From positions 26,079,001-26,143,000 of the forward strand of contig NC_081818.1 of NCBI RefSeq assembly GCF_030704535.1: DNA of 64,000 bases, in the 5' to 3' direction. This stretch comes from Vitis vinifera. Lineage: Eukaryota; Streptophyta; Magnoliopsida; Vitales; Vitaceae. This document shows, piece after piece, positions 12,322 to 23,420 of this stretch. The first letter of the stretch is position 1. Each line of letters begins with the position of its first letter. The notes under the pieces were generated by a model. The model was not told the DNA's origin, made no database searches, and was given only the letters and a program-made list of their open reading frames with translations. The position numbers were made by a program, and so were the translations under genes.

Positions 12322-12851
12322 AGGGACATTATTGATGTTGGCAGATATAGAAGTAGTTGATATAAAAGTTGAATCGAGAACAAAATAAAATGAATCAAAT
12401 AAACCATCATGCTCACATAAAATAAGCAATTAAACACATAATCTTTAAATTTAAAAGCAAATTATGACATTTCAAGATACCTAGCACAACATTAATATCA
12501 AGTCTTTGGACAATAATATTAACTGTGAGTGGTACTCTTGTTGTAGTGATCAAACATTGATGATAAGTTATGTCAAATAATAAATCTATCTTTGGATTGA
12601 TTTATTATTCACATTAAGTTACCTTTATAATCATCACATATTTATCACCACAGGTATGTATGCAATTTGACCAAATATTAACTTTCCTTTGGGCCAGTCA
12701 ATACCCGCATGAATCACATACACACAAATATCTAACACCCCGAACAGACTAATCTACACGAAAGATGTCACTTTGGTGATTTTCCGCTTTAATTAGCCTA
12801 TTTAAAATGCTAGATCAATAACTTAAATATTAATATCATAAAATGCTATTA

Positions 12852-12885
<34 letters not shown>

Positions 12886-12990
12886 GTAATAAAAAAATTA
12901 TCAACTCAATATTTCATAAATCTTAATCCATTGACATATATTAAAATAATAACTCAAAGAATTAATCAAGGAGTAGGCTCTGATACCACT
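12322..12990 (-). other. Copia 5' leader with primer-binding site and (AAT)n
   Basis: Non-coding leader between the LTR and gag. It holds the iMet primer-binding site at 12979-12990 and an AAT/ATT microsatellite at about 12852-12885. Nothing else is recognised. Confidence 0.7.
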
Positions 12991-13554
12991 TGTTGGAATC
13001 AATCAACCAAGATGAATACCCTAATTTCATATATACTGGAATATTTAACAAGGTGAATACCCTAACTTCATATATACTGGAATATTTAACAAGGTGAATA
13101 CCCTAATTTCATATATACTGGAATCTCCTGATTAAAAATAATGAGTAGAAAAATAATAGCGGAGGCATACCTGAATCCATTGAAGGAGAAACCTTATAGG
13201 AAAAAAACCCTTTGAGATGGTCTTCCAATTCTAGCCACTAGATTCTGTGTCAATTTCTCTCTGAGAGGATTTTCAGAAATTGGAATGCGTAGTCGTAGAA
13301 TGGGGACCATAACCCTATTTATAAACTGCTAGGGCAGTTTTAATTTTATCACAATTATATTTCTGCCCCTCATAGAAATAATAATTGTCTAATGGTATCT
13401 ACACAATAATCTCATGACAATTATACTCTTAAGCCAATTAATCAATTATTAATTAGATCACTATATTTAGGCTTAATTAAATGATAGCACACACATTTTA
13501 ATTATTTACATGTGTGGCCCAAATTATAGATTAATTACAAAAATTAATCTAACA
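12991..13554 (-). repeat. 5' LTR of the Copia element (564 bp)
   Basis: Matches 7279-7883 but has one fewer 41-bp tandem unit, which accounts for the whole 41-bp length difference. The tRNA-iMet primer-binding site (12979-12990, minus strand) is adjacent on its left side. Confidence 0.92.
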
Positions 13555-13559
13555 ATGAT

Positions 13560-14017
13560 ACCACCAAAGGATGCTCCAGAGAGATTGAGATATCTCAACT
13601 TCCCAAGTGATCCAATGAATTTTGGAATTTCCATTCCTTCAAAATTATTCTTGTTGAGGTCTAATAATTCAGATATTTCAAGTTGAGCAAAGAAGGATTG
13701 ATCTCACCGCCCAACTCGCTAGTTGTTCCATCGCCCTACAAATTGTTTGGGAATGGGTTTCCAAGTTTGAGCTTGATGACACGTCCAGTCCTGTTATAGT
13801 AGCTAACTCCTCTCCATTTACAACAATCTTCTCTGACCCAAGATGACAGCCGACCTGAAGGATCTGTGAGGCATTGTTTGAACTTGAGAAGTGCTTCCTT
13901 CTCAACTTCTAGGCAATCCATGTTCTGATTGGCATCACATGAGCTGAGTTTAATTGTTCCTTGGGACAAAAACCCAGATAGTAGGAGTGAAAGAAATTGA
14001 GTAATGACATTGCACAT
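13560..14017 (-). pseudogene. RLP pseudogene, N-terminal block
   Basis: An ATG at 14017 opens a hydrophobic signal-like segment (FLSLLLSGFLSQGTI), then the LRR N-terminal cap with MDCLEVEKEALLKFKQ and EDCCKWRGV, where the usual last cap cysteine is changed (VSYYN instead of VVCNN). A frameshift or stop follows near 13736. The next frame reads PKFIGSLGKLRYLNLSGASFGG, the first leucine-rich repeats, and runs into the Copia target duplication ATGAT at 13555-13559. A TATA-like CTATAAGTA lies about 70 nt before the ATG. Confidence 0.88.
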
Positions 14018-14084
14018 GATTATGTTATGATCAAAGTGTAAGAGGGAGAGTTTCTCTTCTATCCAACAGAATGCTGAATTAGTC

Positions 14085-14093
14085 TACTTATAG
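14085..14093 (-). promoter_or_regulatory. TATA-like box of the RLP pseudogene
   Basis: CTATAAGTA on the minus strand lies about 70 nt upstream of the ATG at 14017. A similar spacing is seen between TATA and ATG in the other RLP genes of the window. This is a motif match only. Confidence 0.4.
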
Positions 14094-15847
14094 AACAAAT
14101 TAGGTGTCTGAGGGGAAGATTTAGTTGGTTGATGTGGTTAGGACTTTTGACAACCGCATGGTGGTTGCTAGAAGTCAATATGGAAATGCTTTGCCCTTTT
14201 TGAGATGCTAGAATGTGAACTTTCTTTTATAGGTTACGATGTGAACATTAGAAACTGTAGGAGGAAGAACTTTCTGATATCCTCATCAGCTACCATTTTG
14301 CCGAACTTGAGAACTCCATTCCTATTTGACATTATCCTGACTGCTATAACCTAAATTTGTTACTCAGTGGTAATGTTAACTTCTCTATACACATGATCTT
14401 GTCAAATGATAAACTACGACAACCGACTCCTGGTGGGGGTTGTTAGTAGCCACAATAGTAAAATTGAATGGAGTAGGGAATTTAAGCTGTTGAAATTGTC
14501 CTTAATGAAAATGTCTCTATCTTCTTTGTTTTGTTGTGTGGCCTCTTTGACACGCTAAAGTCTGAACACATGTGCTTTAATAGAATCTGTGACAATGTCA
14601 TGTTCTAAGAGGAAGAAATTTTTAGACTTTAGGCATCTGGAGTTGCCGACCTTGGTTTAGGAACATTTGCTGAAGTCTTGCTCCTATTTTGGTTTTGGGA
14701 AAGACACAAGTTTAATAATTCAAATAAAATTAAATATGTCGAGATAAAACATCCATTTCATATCTTCATTTACTATTTTAAACGATTGACTTATTTTACT
14801 CTGTATTCCCATTTAACACAATTCTTACAATTATAGCCAAAATTTGTTATAGAATCAAAGATAAATATGTGCTTGTCTATCAGAATGTTTACTTATCATC
14901 TTGTTGAAAGAGTTATTAATTTCATAAATATTTTGCATGTCATTAGAATTATTTATTCAGGACCCTATATTTTCATTAGTAGGAACATTTTTAAATCACT
15001 TTCAATCTCCATTTGCTTGATATCGCCTTCTTTTGGCGGTCTCTGACCATTTCTCAAATTGATACTCTTTGTAGATGCATTACCCATTTTTCTTGAACTA
15101 GTTATGCCCGCGAAATCAAAACTAGTATAACTCAAAAAAATAAAATAAAATAAAATTGTATAGAGCGTATAATGACATTGAAACACATGTTGCATTTGGA
15201 TGGTACATGGAAAAATCAAATGGATATTTTCAAATTGATCCCTGGACATGAATTCACAAAGCCATGTACAAAATGAAGAATAGACAAATGCACTAGTATT
15301 ATTCATAAAAAAATAGTATAGATAAATCAAATGCATTATATATACAAAGCATGTACAAGATAGTATTATTTTGTCATATGGTGGCAATTTCAAGTTGACG
15401 AAATTGAGGGCTTGATTGCTTCCAATTCGAGCACGCGTAGATCGAGCCTTCCCTGCATTTCCTCTTATGTCAACTATGCTCGATTACGGGCTTTCAAAAT
15501 TTCCTCTTGACAACGATGGGCTCTCTCATTCCTCATCTAATCACCAGCGTCCACAACGCGCCATTGACTATCATCACAACTTTAATAATCATCCAACCAA
15601 GTTCATGGAACATGGAAGGTTGATGGAATCCCAATCCCATCTAGAATATTTCTGTGATTCTTCCATATTGATCAAGGTCTGGAATACTTCTACCCTCTCA
15701 CTTATCCCAGTAATTAATTTGAATTCCAAGGTAATTAATTAATCATCATTCACATTTCCTATATACTTCTAGTTTCATGTGTCATCTGAATATTTGAGGT
15801 CATCACCAATGTTAATTTTAATTTTGGCTAATGTAAGATAATTTATA
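14094..15847. other. Intergenic, nothing recognised
   Basis: AT-rich sequence without a supported gene. Open frames at 14965-15393 (minus) and 15416-15742 (plus) have no recognisable domain or conserved pattern and look like chance. Confidence 0.5.
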
Positions 15848-16174
15848 GGTTATGTTTGGTTCTTAGAAAATATTGAGGCAAGAAAAAAAATATAAAGAAA
15901 AATGATTTTTTTTATGTTTGGTTGTCTTATAAAAAATATTAAAGAAAATCAAATATAATTAAAACTAATTAAATATTTACATATTTTTAAATTATTTAAT
16001 CTTTATATCAGTAAATTAAAATAAATAAAATGAGTTTTAAGTAACAAATGAAAATAATTTATCGACTTTTAATTTATTTTTTATTTTCTTTCAATTTTTC
16101 CTTCTTTTCACTTTGCTTTTATATTTTCTTCCCCTTACATTTTCTCTCAAATTTTTCAAGAATCAAACATAATC
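15848..16174 (+). repeat. MITE-like repeat, copy 1
   Basis: Imperfect terminal inverted repeats GGTTATGTTTGGTTCTTAG and the complement of CAAGAATCAAACATAATC bound about 327 bp of AT-rich DNA. Internal words (TATAATTAAAACTAATTAAA; TTTAAATTATTTAATCTTTA) recur in four other places in the window. No coding capacity. No clear target duplication was found. Confidence 0.75.
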
Positions 16175-17344
16175 AGAGTCTCAAACAAAATTGTTATAGA
16201 GGATTTGAATGGTTTTCTGGCTTGATGTGACAATTTTATTTGAATTTAGGTTTTCTTGGTGTGGTGGTTAAACATTATGAGGAAAGAAATCAAACAATGA
16301 AAAGTGTGTGACATTAATATTATGAACAGTAATAATCATAATATTATTATTTAATATCCATTAATAATAGAAAGAATGAGAGGATATTTGATAATTTAAT
16401 TTAATAACTTAATGACTTAATTTATATTAATCTTAATTTTTTTTATATACATAATTTTATATTTAAATAAAAATAAATTAATTAGTTTAATTTAATACTT
16501 AAAACCATCAATTTTTAATTCTAAGTTGTAGTATAAAGTTATTTTATCAATCATATTTACTAACCGTTTAACAGTAATTTTAGGAAACACTTCTAATATT
16601 TTTAATATTTGACTGGTCCCTCAACGACGGTTAGCATTTTAGTGATATTTAATTATGCAAAGTTAAACTTTCTCTATGGCTAGTTAGCATCATTTAATAA
16701 ATTAGTGTGTAGTTGTTTTGACTACACCATTCTTGGAGATTGTCTTGCGTTTATGTACCATAGATAGAGCAAAAAAGCATAGGAATCCATAAGAGAAGAG
16801 AATAACAAGTTGGAACAAGTGTTTGGGGTGGCTGAGACATAAAAGGCAAAGAAGGTAATTTGAGAGGACTTGGAGAGGAAATATGGCGACCCAAATGAGG
16901 GAAATGTGGATATTGAAAATGAGGTTGGGGTTTTAGTAGTAAAAATAAGGATTAGAGAAGTGGCCGGGGGCAACAACAGTGTAGACTTGAAGTATTACTA
17001 GAGTGTGAAGCCCACGAGGTGATAAACGTGCTGCCAAATTGTTCAAGTGATGGTGAACTTAGTGAGTGGTGGTGTTCCGACGGAGAAGAGGTGGAAGAGG
17101 TGGACCTACCATATGTCACATGTGTTGAAATATTTACTAATAAAAATCCTAGACTATGTTACTAATGTGATATGAGTTCAATCATTATTTTTAGCTTAGA
17201 TTTATGTTAGTGCTAAGTTTGAGAATTAATGCACCATTTTTTTTTTAATACAAAGGTAGACAGGGAAGAAAATGTGATAATTTATTAATAATGAGGATGA
17301 AAATATAAAAAGAAATAAATTAATAATAATATCAATACACATAG
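16175..17344. other. Intergenic, AT-rich
   Basis: No supported gene. The frame at 16722-16976 (minus) shows no recognised domain. Confidence 0.5.
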
Positions 17345-18230
17345 AGTAAAGCCTCTATAAAGTAATATGCTTAGAATCAAGAGAAATTATTAACTTAGTG
17401 GGATTATTAATTTATCAATAAATAAATAATTTATTAATTTATCTTTAGATAAAGTATTATATTTCAGTTGTATAGTATTTGTATATATATGACTTATAAA
17501 TAAAAAAATAATAGATATAATAAAAAGTTAATATACAAAAGTCTAAAATACTTTTAAAAAGAAGAGATGATTATTAAATATATGAAATTAAAAAAAAAAA
17601 ACTCTTAAAAAAAAGAGACATAGTGTTAAAATTTAATGTCTTAAAAGATAAAATAAGTTTCAAATATATAATTGTTCCAAGATATAGTGGAATTGATAAA
17701 AATAGGAGTTGTAAAAAGTTATTTAACATTGTATTATGAAATTTGTTTGTTATTTTTAAATGTACTTTATTGATTATTAATTTATATTTTCTTAGATATT
17801 TAGGTTATGTTTGGTTCCCGGAAAATACTAAGGAAAAAAAAATGTAAAGGAAAATGATTTTTTCATGTTTGGTTGTCTTATGAAAAATATAAAAGAAAAT
17901 CAAATATAATTAAAACTAATTAAAAACTTATATATTTTTAAATTATTTAATCTTTATATTGATGAATTAAAACAAATAAAATGAGTTTGAAGTAACATAA
18001 TAATTTATCGACTTTTAATCTATTTTTTATTTTCTTTCACTTTTTCTTTCCCTTGCATTTTCCCTCAAATTTTCTAGGAACCAAACATAGCATTTTAAGG
18101 ATTTCTAAAAAGATTTATTACTTTATACACTTAGTGAGGTTATTAATTTAGTATCTGATTTGAAACTAAAAGATCTTATCATTTAAATGAGGTTATTAAT
18201 TTATCAAATATTTGTTTATTGAGATATTAC
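17345..18230. repeat. Second dispersed repeat with a nested MITE copy
   Basis: The segment from GCCTCTATAAAGTAATATGC through GGGATTATTAATTTATC and GATATAATAAAAAGTTAATA to about 17760 matches 33527-33800 closely, apart from small indels. The right part (about 18092-18230) repeats the AGTGAGGTTATTAATTTA theme. MITE copy 2 lies between, apparently nested. It is probably an old non-autonomous DNA element; the class is not resolved. Confidence 0.6.
17803..18091 (+). repeat. MITE-like repeat, copy 2
   Basis: Ends GGTTATGTTTGGTTCCCGG and CTAGGAACCAAACATAGC are inverted repeats. The interior matches copy 1 almost throughout (AAATCAAATATAATTAAAAC; ATTTATCGACTTTTAAT). About 289 bp. Confidence 0.78.
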
Positions 18231-18574
18231 CATAATTTAATTTTTTTTTTCATTTTAAAAACATATATAATTGAGGGTTTTTTTTTAAAATAAATAATAA
18301 AAGTCAGTTTGACCATATAATTTAAAATAATGTTCTATTTTAAAAAATATATATATTTATTCATTTTTAATAAGATAAAGCAATTATACTCTTATGAGGA
18401 TTTTAATATCCATATTTTATTAAAATTATTTAATTTTTAATTAAAAATAATTTTTATTTGAATTAAGTTTATTTTATATTATATAAGTTTATTTCACAAT
18501 TTTTTTCTTTTTATAGAATCAAAATAAAAAATTAATTTGATTTTAGTCACGAAATCCAACGGAGGAGGTGCTGA
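18231..18574. other. Intergenic, AT-rich
   Basis: Long A/T runs, no gene seen. Confidence 0.5.
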
Positions 18575-18740
18575 GATCAAGGTAGCACAAGTTTGAAAGG
18601 TTTGCAATATTTGGAGGGATCATACCTCAAAAGCATACTCCAGAGAGATTGAGTTGATTCAATGAATTTTGGAATTCCCACTCCTTCGAAATTATTCATG
18701 CAGAGATCTAGATGATTCAGATATTTCAAATAGGGGAATT
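18575..18740 (-). pseudogene. RLP relic, first LRRs only
   Basis: The minus strand gives FPYLKYLNHLDLCMNNFEGV, then GIPKFIES, then in a shifted frame LNLSGVCF, GMIPPNIANLSNLCYLDLS. These match the first two or three repeats after the N-terminal cap of the RLP genes here (YLNHLDLSMNNFEGT; IPKFIGS; LNLSGASF). The rest of the gene is missing. The sequence to about 18858 upstream does not match clearly. Confidence 0.75.
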
Positions 18741-18859
18741 GTGATAGGCTTTTTGGCATTGTGGGGATTGAGGAAAAGATGGACCGGAACCATTTCCAAG
18801 AGCGTACAGTTGAAATTCCTGTGGCTGTCCTGACTGGAAAGTTTGTGCGCTCTTCCACA

Positions 18860-20121
18860 TCCTAAGGCATACACGTGACAAGTTTAGTCATGTAGGGATT
18901 GTGTCATCAAATTTTCTCCTCTTCCACAAGACAATATGAACCAACTAGAGAAGCCTACTAGAACGTGGACCCAAAAAGAGGTCATGTCTGGTATTAAAAG
19001 TAAATTAGACTTGTTAGGTAAAGCTTCTAGCGTACCAAACACCGGTAGACCCATTCATTGACCTCAAGTCTTCCATCCACACTTATTAAGAACCTGAATT
19101 TCTACGCATAGCCTCGGATCGCCAACGGTTTAGGCCTAAGATGGGTAGCTTCTGTCAGCCTATGTCCAAGTTGGTTTTCAGAGTCCGAGTCCTCATTTGG
19201 GTGCTGAAAAGAGATGCTCTTGTGGACATCATTTCAAGCTCGGTTAGAAGAGAGGGTTGCTTGATGAAGTGTAATCTTCAAATCTATATGTTATTTTGAA
19301 AAGTAATTATCTAATTTAATTGGTGGTTTGTTGATAATACAAAATTTTATCACATTTTTTTAGGCCTATGTCAATATTAATATTCTAAGTGATGAGTAAA
19401 TGTCAAATAATCAGAATATTTTTTCTCATTTTCCGTTTCCAAGTTCTCTTCTTGGTGAGGATCTTTGAAAAAGGATATTTAAAAAAATTAGTTTAAAATC
19501 TATGGCAATTTGTGAAGGATCGAGTTGGCACAAGGCTTAAGTCTCCTTTGTCCACTGCAAAGAGTAGCTGGCTTTCCCTAACCCTTTTCCAATACAATAT
19601 CATAGGTATGCTTCCATGAAACTGCGTCCAGGACCTCTTTAACTTCTCTTCAAAATTGGAGGCTCTTCACGTGAAGTTGGTTATATCATATATGGAAAGT
19701 TGAAAATTACGTCCCACTTGCAAAAAAAAAATGGCAAAAAGAACGCTCAAGTCTAAAGGGGATTTCTGAGAATTTTGGTAGCAGCCCATACTGAATTATG
19801 AGAGGTACTACTTGTCAGTTGTCGCTACTTCATCATTATATAATAATATGCCCACTTGGGCTTTGTGTTGGAATAGTGGATTAAAATCTGAGTAGTGACT
19901 GGGCAATTGATTTTTACCATTTTTCTATTGAAGTCCATTTCCTGAAGAACTTTCAGTGATTTGCTAAAAAAAAGGGATAAAAGACTTCAAGAAAAAGCAG
20001 GCTTAGCTTTGAATAAATAAAAAAATAAAAAACACCAGATAAGTTTGATAGTGGAGTTTCTAACTTGTAAGAAGCACTTTCTTTGTCATTGCTATCCTAA
20101 ACCTCCACACATGATCTCAAT
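18860..20121. other. Upstream region of the RLP gene at 20196
   Basis: No gene or known repeat recognised. The last 75 bp hold the TATA-like box of the next gene. Confidence 0.5.
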
Positions 20122-20125
20122 TGGC

Positions 20126-20133
20126 TTATAAAA
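20126..20133 (+). promoter_or_regulatory. TATA box of the RLP gene
   Basis: TTATAAAA lies about 65 nt upstream of the ATG at 20196, a usual plant distance for a short leader. It falls inside the upstream part of the open frame, which argues that the protein starts at 20196. Confidence 0.6.
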
Positions 20134-20195
20134 AGCATTTGTATCAGTATTTTGTGCATTCCATACATACAACTTCTGGCTGCAGTTCTACTTTC

Positions 20196-23100
20196 ATGGC
20201 TAATATCAATGCCTCCATTCATTTCCTTCTGCTTATTTTCCTCTCCTCCACTTTTCTCTATCTTGAAACTGTTAAACTTGGTTCCTGCAATGGCGTTCTC
20301 AATGTCACCTGCACTGAAATTGAGAGAAAAGCCCTTGTTGACTTCAAACAAGGTCTTACTGATCCTTCCGGCAGGCTCTCTTCTTGGGTTGGCCTGGATT
20401 GCTGTAGATGGAGTGGTGTGGTGTGCAGCCAGAGGGTGCCTCGAGTCATCAAGCTCAAACTCCGCAACCAGTATGCTAGAAGTCCGGACGCCAACGATGA
20501 AGATACCGGTGCTTTTGAGGATGACTATGGAGCAGCACATGCATTTGGCGGCGAGATAAGTCATTCTTTACTTGATTTGAAAGATTTGAGGTACTTGGAC
20601 TTGAGCATGAACAATTTTGAAGGACTCCAAATCCCCAAGTTCATTGGATCATTCAAGAGGTTGAGATATCTCAATCTCTCAGGTGCATCCTTCGGTGGAA
20701 CCATCCCACCCCACCTAGGGTACCTTTCTAGCCTGCTCTATCTTGATCTCAACTCATATTCTCTTGAATCAGTTGAGGATGACCTGCACTGGCTATCAGG
20801 TCTTTCTTCTCTGAGACACCTTAATTTGGGAAATATAGATCTTAGCAAGGCTGCAGCTTATTGGCATCGAGCTGTTAACTCCCTTTCTTCACTCTTGGAA
20901 CTACGCTTACCTAGATGTGGGCTTTCTTCCCTTCCTGATCTCCCTCTTCCATTTTTTAATGTCACATCCCTTTTGGTGCTTGATCTTTCAAACAATGACT
21001 TCAACTCGTCGATACCTCACTGGTTGTTCAACTTTAGTAGTCTTGCATACCTTGATCTCAACTCCAACAATCTTCAAGGCAGTGTTCCTGAAGGATTTGG
21101 TTACTTGATTTCCCTTAAATACATTGATTTTTCTTCTAATTTATTTATTGGTCACTTACCAAGAGACTTAGGAAAGCTTTGCAACTTGCGAACTCTCAAA
21201 CTATCTTTCAACAGCATTAGTGGAGAGATAACTGAATTCATGGATGGGTTGTCCGAGTGTGTAAACAGTAGTAGCTTAGAGTCTCTGGATTTGGGGTTCA
21301 ATTATAAACTGGGTGGGTTTCTTCCTAATTCTTTGGGACACCTAAAGAACTTGAAGTCTCTTCATCTGTGGAGCAACTCATTTGTGGGGTCAATTCCAAA
21401 CTCCATTGGAAATTTGTCGTCCTTGCAAGGATTCTACATCTCTGAAAATCAAATGAATGGAATAATCCCAGAGAGTGTTGGCCAACTCTCAGCATTGGTT
21501 GCATTGGATCTCTCAGAGAATCCATGGGTTGGTGTTGTGACTGAGTCTCATTTCTCCAATCTCACAAGCTTAACTGAGTTGGCAATCAAGAAGTCATCTC
21601 CAAATATCACCTTGGTCTTCAATGTGAATTCTAAATGGATTCCTCCTTTTAAACTCAATTACCTGGAACTCCAAGCATGCCAACTAGGTCCCAAATTTCC
21701 TGCATGGCTGAGAACCCAAAACCAGCTGAAGACAATAGTGCTCAACAATGCTAGGATTTCAGACACGATACCTGATTGGTTTTGGAAGTTAGACTTGCAG
21801 CTCGAACTACTGGATGTTGCCAATAATCAATTGAGTGGGAGGGTCCCAAATTCATTGAAATTTCCCAAAAATGCTGTTGTGGATTTGGGCTCCAACCGCT
21901 TTCACGGTCCTTTCCCACACTTTTCTTCTAACCTGAGTTCATTGTATTTGAGAGACAATTTATTTTCTGGACCAATACCTCGGGATGTTGGCAAAACCAT
22001 GCCGTGGTTGACAAATTTTGATGTCTCTTGGAACTCTCTAAATGGTACCATTCCCTTGTCTCTAGGTAAGATTACGGGTTTGACAAGTCTGGTTCTCTCA
22101 AATAATCATTTATCTGGTGAAATTCCTTTGATTTGGAATGATAAACCAGATTTGTACATTGTTGATATGGCAAATAACAGCCTATCTGGTGAGATTCCCA
22201 GCTCAATGGGCACCCTGAATTCACTTATGTTCTTGATACTGAGTGGCAACAAACTTTCAGGGGAAATTCCTTCTTCACTGCAGAATTGCAAGGACATGGA
22301 TAGTTTTGACCTTGGCGATAATAGATTATCAGGAAACCTTCCATCATGGATAGGAGAGATGCAATCATTGTTGATTCTACGCCTGCGATCAAACTTATTT
22401 GATGGAAACATTCCCTCCCAAGTGTGCAGTCTTTCCCATCTTCATATATTGGACCTCGCACATAATAATCTGTCAGGATCCGTTCCTTCTTGTTTGGGAA
22501 ATTTGAGTGGCATGGCTACTGAAATCAGCAGTGAGCGATACGAGGGCCAATTGTCAGTTGTGATGAAAGGAAGAGAACTCATATATCAGAATACTCTGTA
22601 TCTCGTGAATAGCATTGATCTTTCAGACAATAATATATCGGGGAAGTTGCCTGAACTAAGAAATCTTTCAAGACTTGGCACCTTGAACTTGTCCAGAAAC
22701 CATTTGACAGGAAATATACCAGAGGACGTTGGGAGCTTAAGTCAATTAGAAACTCTGGACCTCTCAAGAAACCAGCTCTCTGGCCTGATTCCACCAAGCA
22801 TGGTTTCTATGACTTCCTTGAATCACTTGAACCTATCTTACAACAGACTATCTGGTAAAATTCCAACAAGCAACCAGTTCCAAACCTTCAATGACCCGTC
22901 CATATACAGGAATAACCTTGCACTCTGTGGGGAGCCTCTGGCAATGAAGTGCCCAGGCGATGATGAGGCTACTACTGATTCTTCAGGTGTGGATAATGAA
23001 GATCATGACGATGAGCATGAAGATGCGTTTGAAATGAAGTGGTTCTACATGAGCATGGGGCCTGGATTTGTAGTGGGATTTTGGGGAGTTTTTGGCCCTT

Positions 23101-23240
23101 TGATAATAAATAGGTCTTGGAGGCGAGCCTACTTCCGGTTCCTGGATGAGATGAAAGATAGAGTTATGGTGGTTATCACAGTGAATGTAGCATGGCTGCA
23201 AAAGAAATGCAAATGGGAAAGAAAACATCATCGAACTTGA
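20196..23240 (+). CDS. EIX-type LRR receptor-like protein, intact
   Basis: A single-exon gene for 1,014 residues. The frame is open from a TTG at 20121, but the ATG at 20196 is chosen: it follows the TATA box and gives MANINASIHFLLLIFLSSTF, matching the starts of the other copies. Order: signal peptide (about 1-32); N-terminal cap with CTEIERKALVDFKQ and DCCRWSGVVC; an acidic insert (DANDEDTGAFEDDYG) before the first repeat; about 28-30 extracellular LRRs with the SGxIP plant signature; a non-LRR island (SVVMKGRELIYQNTLYLVNS); last LRRs; C-terminal cap (LALCGEPLAMKCPG); an acidic stretch; a membrane span (about 949-971, WFYMSMGPGFVVGFWG); and a short basic tail without a kinase. The tail has YFRF, a possible Tyr-x-x-hydrophobic endocytosis motif. 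The architecture is that of tomato EIX receptors, which bind a fungal xylanase; the ligand here is unknown. Confidence 0.93.
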   Translation: MANINASIHFLLLIFLSSTFLYLETVKLGSCNGVLNVTCTEIERKALVDFKQGLTDPSGRLSSWVGLDCCRWSGVVCSQRVPRVIKLKLRNQYARSPDANDEDTGAFEDDYGAAHAFGGEISHSLLDLKDLRYLDLSMNNFEGLQIPKFIGSFKRLRYLNLSGASFGGTIPPHLGYLSSLLYLDLNSYSLESVEDDLHWLSGLSSLRHLNLGNIDLSKAAAYWHRAVNSLSSLLELRLPRCGLSSLPDLPLPFFNVTSLLVLDLSNNDFNSSIPHWLFNFSSLAYLDLNSNNLQGSVPEGFGYLISLKYIDFSSNLFIGHLPRDLGKLCNLRTLKLSFNSISGEITEFMDGLSECVNSSSLESLDLGFNYKLGGFLPNSLGHLKNLKSLHLWSNSFVGSIPNSIGNLSSLQGFYISENQMNGIIPESVGQLSALVALDLSENPWVGVVTESHFSNLTSLTELAIKKSSPNITLVFNVNSKWIPPFKLNYLELQACQLGPKFPAWLRTQNQLKTIVLNNARISDTIPDWFWKLDLQLELLDVANNQLSGRVPNSLKFPKNAVVDLGSNRFHGPFPHFSSNLSSLYLRDNLFSGPIPRDVGKTMPWLTNFDVSWNSLNGTIPLSLGKITGLTSLVLSNNHLSGEIPLIWNDKPDLYIVDMANNSLSGEIPSSMGTLNSLMFLILSGNKLSGEIPSSLQNCKDMDSFDLGDNRLSGNLPSWIGEMQSLLILRLRSNLFDGNIPSQVCSLSHLHILDLAHNNLSGSVPSCLGNLSGMATEISSERYEGQLSVVMKGRELIYQNTLYLVNSIDLSDNNISGKLPELRNLSRLGTLNLSRNHLTGNIPEDVGSLSQLETLDLSRNQLSGLIPPSMVSMTSLNHLNLSYNRLSGKIPTSNQFQTFNDPSIYRNNLALCGEPLAMKCPGDDEATTDSSGVDNEDHDDEHEDAFEMKWFYMSMGPGFVVGFWGVFGPLIINRSWRRAYFRFLDEMKDRVMVVITVNVAWLQKKCKWERKHHRT

Positions 23241-23321
23241 ACAGATATCCATCAACAAGGTTTCTAGCTAAAATAACAGTCTATGTGTCAGTGATTTGCT
23301 TCATGTGCTTCCTCCTAACAC

Positions 23322-23327
23322 AATAAA
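23322..23327 (+). terminator. Poly(A) signal of the RLP gene
   Basis: AATAAA lies about 80 nt after the stop codon, in a plausible 3' UTR. Confidence 0.5.
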
Positions 23328-23397
23328 ACATTGGTTAATTAGGAGCTTTTCTTCCAACCTTGATAGACTGCTATATCTGCTTGCATCTGTGGTATTC

Positions 23398-23420
23398 TTC
23401 TTCTTCTTCTTCTTCTTCTA
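23398..23420 (+). repeat. (TTC)n microsatellite
   Basis: About seven to eight TTC units lie downstream of the RLP gene. The rest of 23330-23985 shows no gene; a T run is at about 23826-23844. Confidence 0.85.

Larger units (their letters stand above)
7279..13554 (-). mobile_element. Near-complete Ty1/Copia retrotransposon, target duplication ATGAT
   Basis: The 6,276-bp element has LTRs at 7279-7883 and 12991-13554 and is flanked by ATGAT (7274-7278 and 13555-13559). Read on the minus strand it has an LTR ending CCAACA, the tRNA-iMet primer site TGGTATCAGAGC at 12979-12990, a leader, one gag-pol frame, and a purine tract (CAGTGGGAGAT, 7884-7894) before the 3' LTR. By eye the LTRs differ at roughly nine single positions plus one 41-bp repeat unit, so the insertion is fairly young. 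It inserted into the RLP pseudogene and may have been mobilisable by relatives in trans. Confidence 0.93.
3112..14017 (-). pseudogene. EIX-type LRR receptor-like protein pseudogene, split by three LTR elements
   Basis: Three separated blocks (13560-14017, 5749-7273, 3112-3737) read in order on the minus strand as one LRR-RLP like the intact genes at 20196 and 56248. The order is signal peptide and N-terminal cysteine cap, LRRs, then the LRRs before and after the non-LRR island. The gaps are filled exactly by a Copia element (7279-13554) and a solo LTR (3743-5743), each with a 5-bp target duplication, and the left end is cut by a third element at 3111. The C-terminal cap, membrane span and tail are not in the window. 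The blocks also carry their own stops and frameshifts, so the gene was dead or dying apart from the insertions. Known relatives are extracellular receptors without a kinase domain. Confidence 0.9.

Noticed and set aside
14965..15742. Two ORFs of 142 and 108 codons as host genes
   Set aside because: No domain, no conserved pattern, A/T-rich composition, and they lie in opposite directions in intergenic DNA.
20121..20195. Upstream start for the RLP gene
   Set aside because: The codon is TTG and lies within the TATA box region. The ATG at 20196 matches the start of the paralogs and places the signal peptide at the N-terminus.
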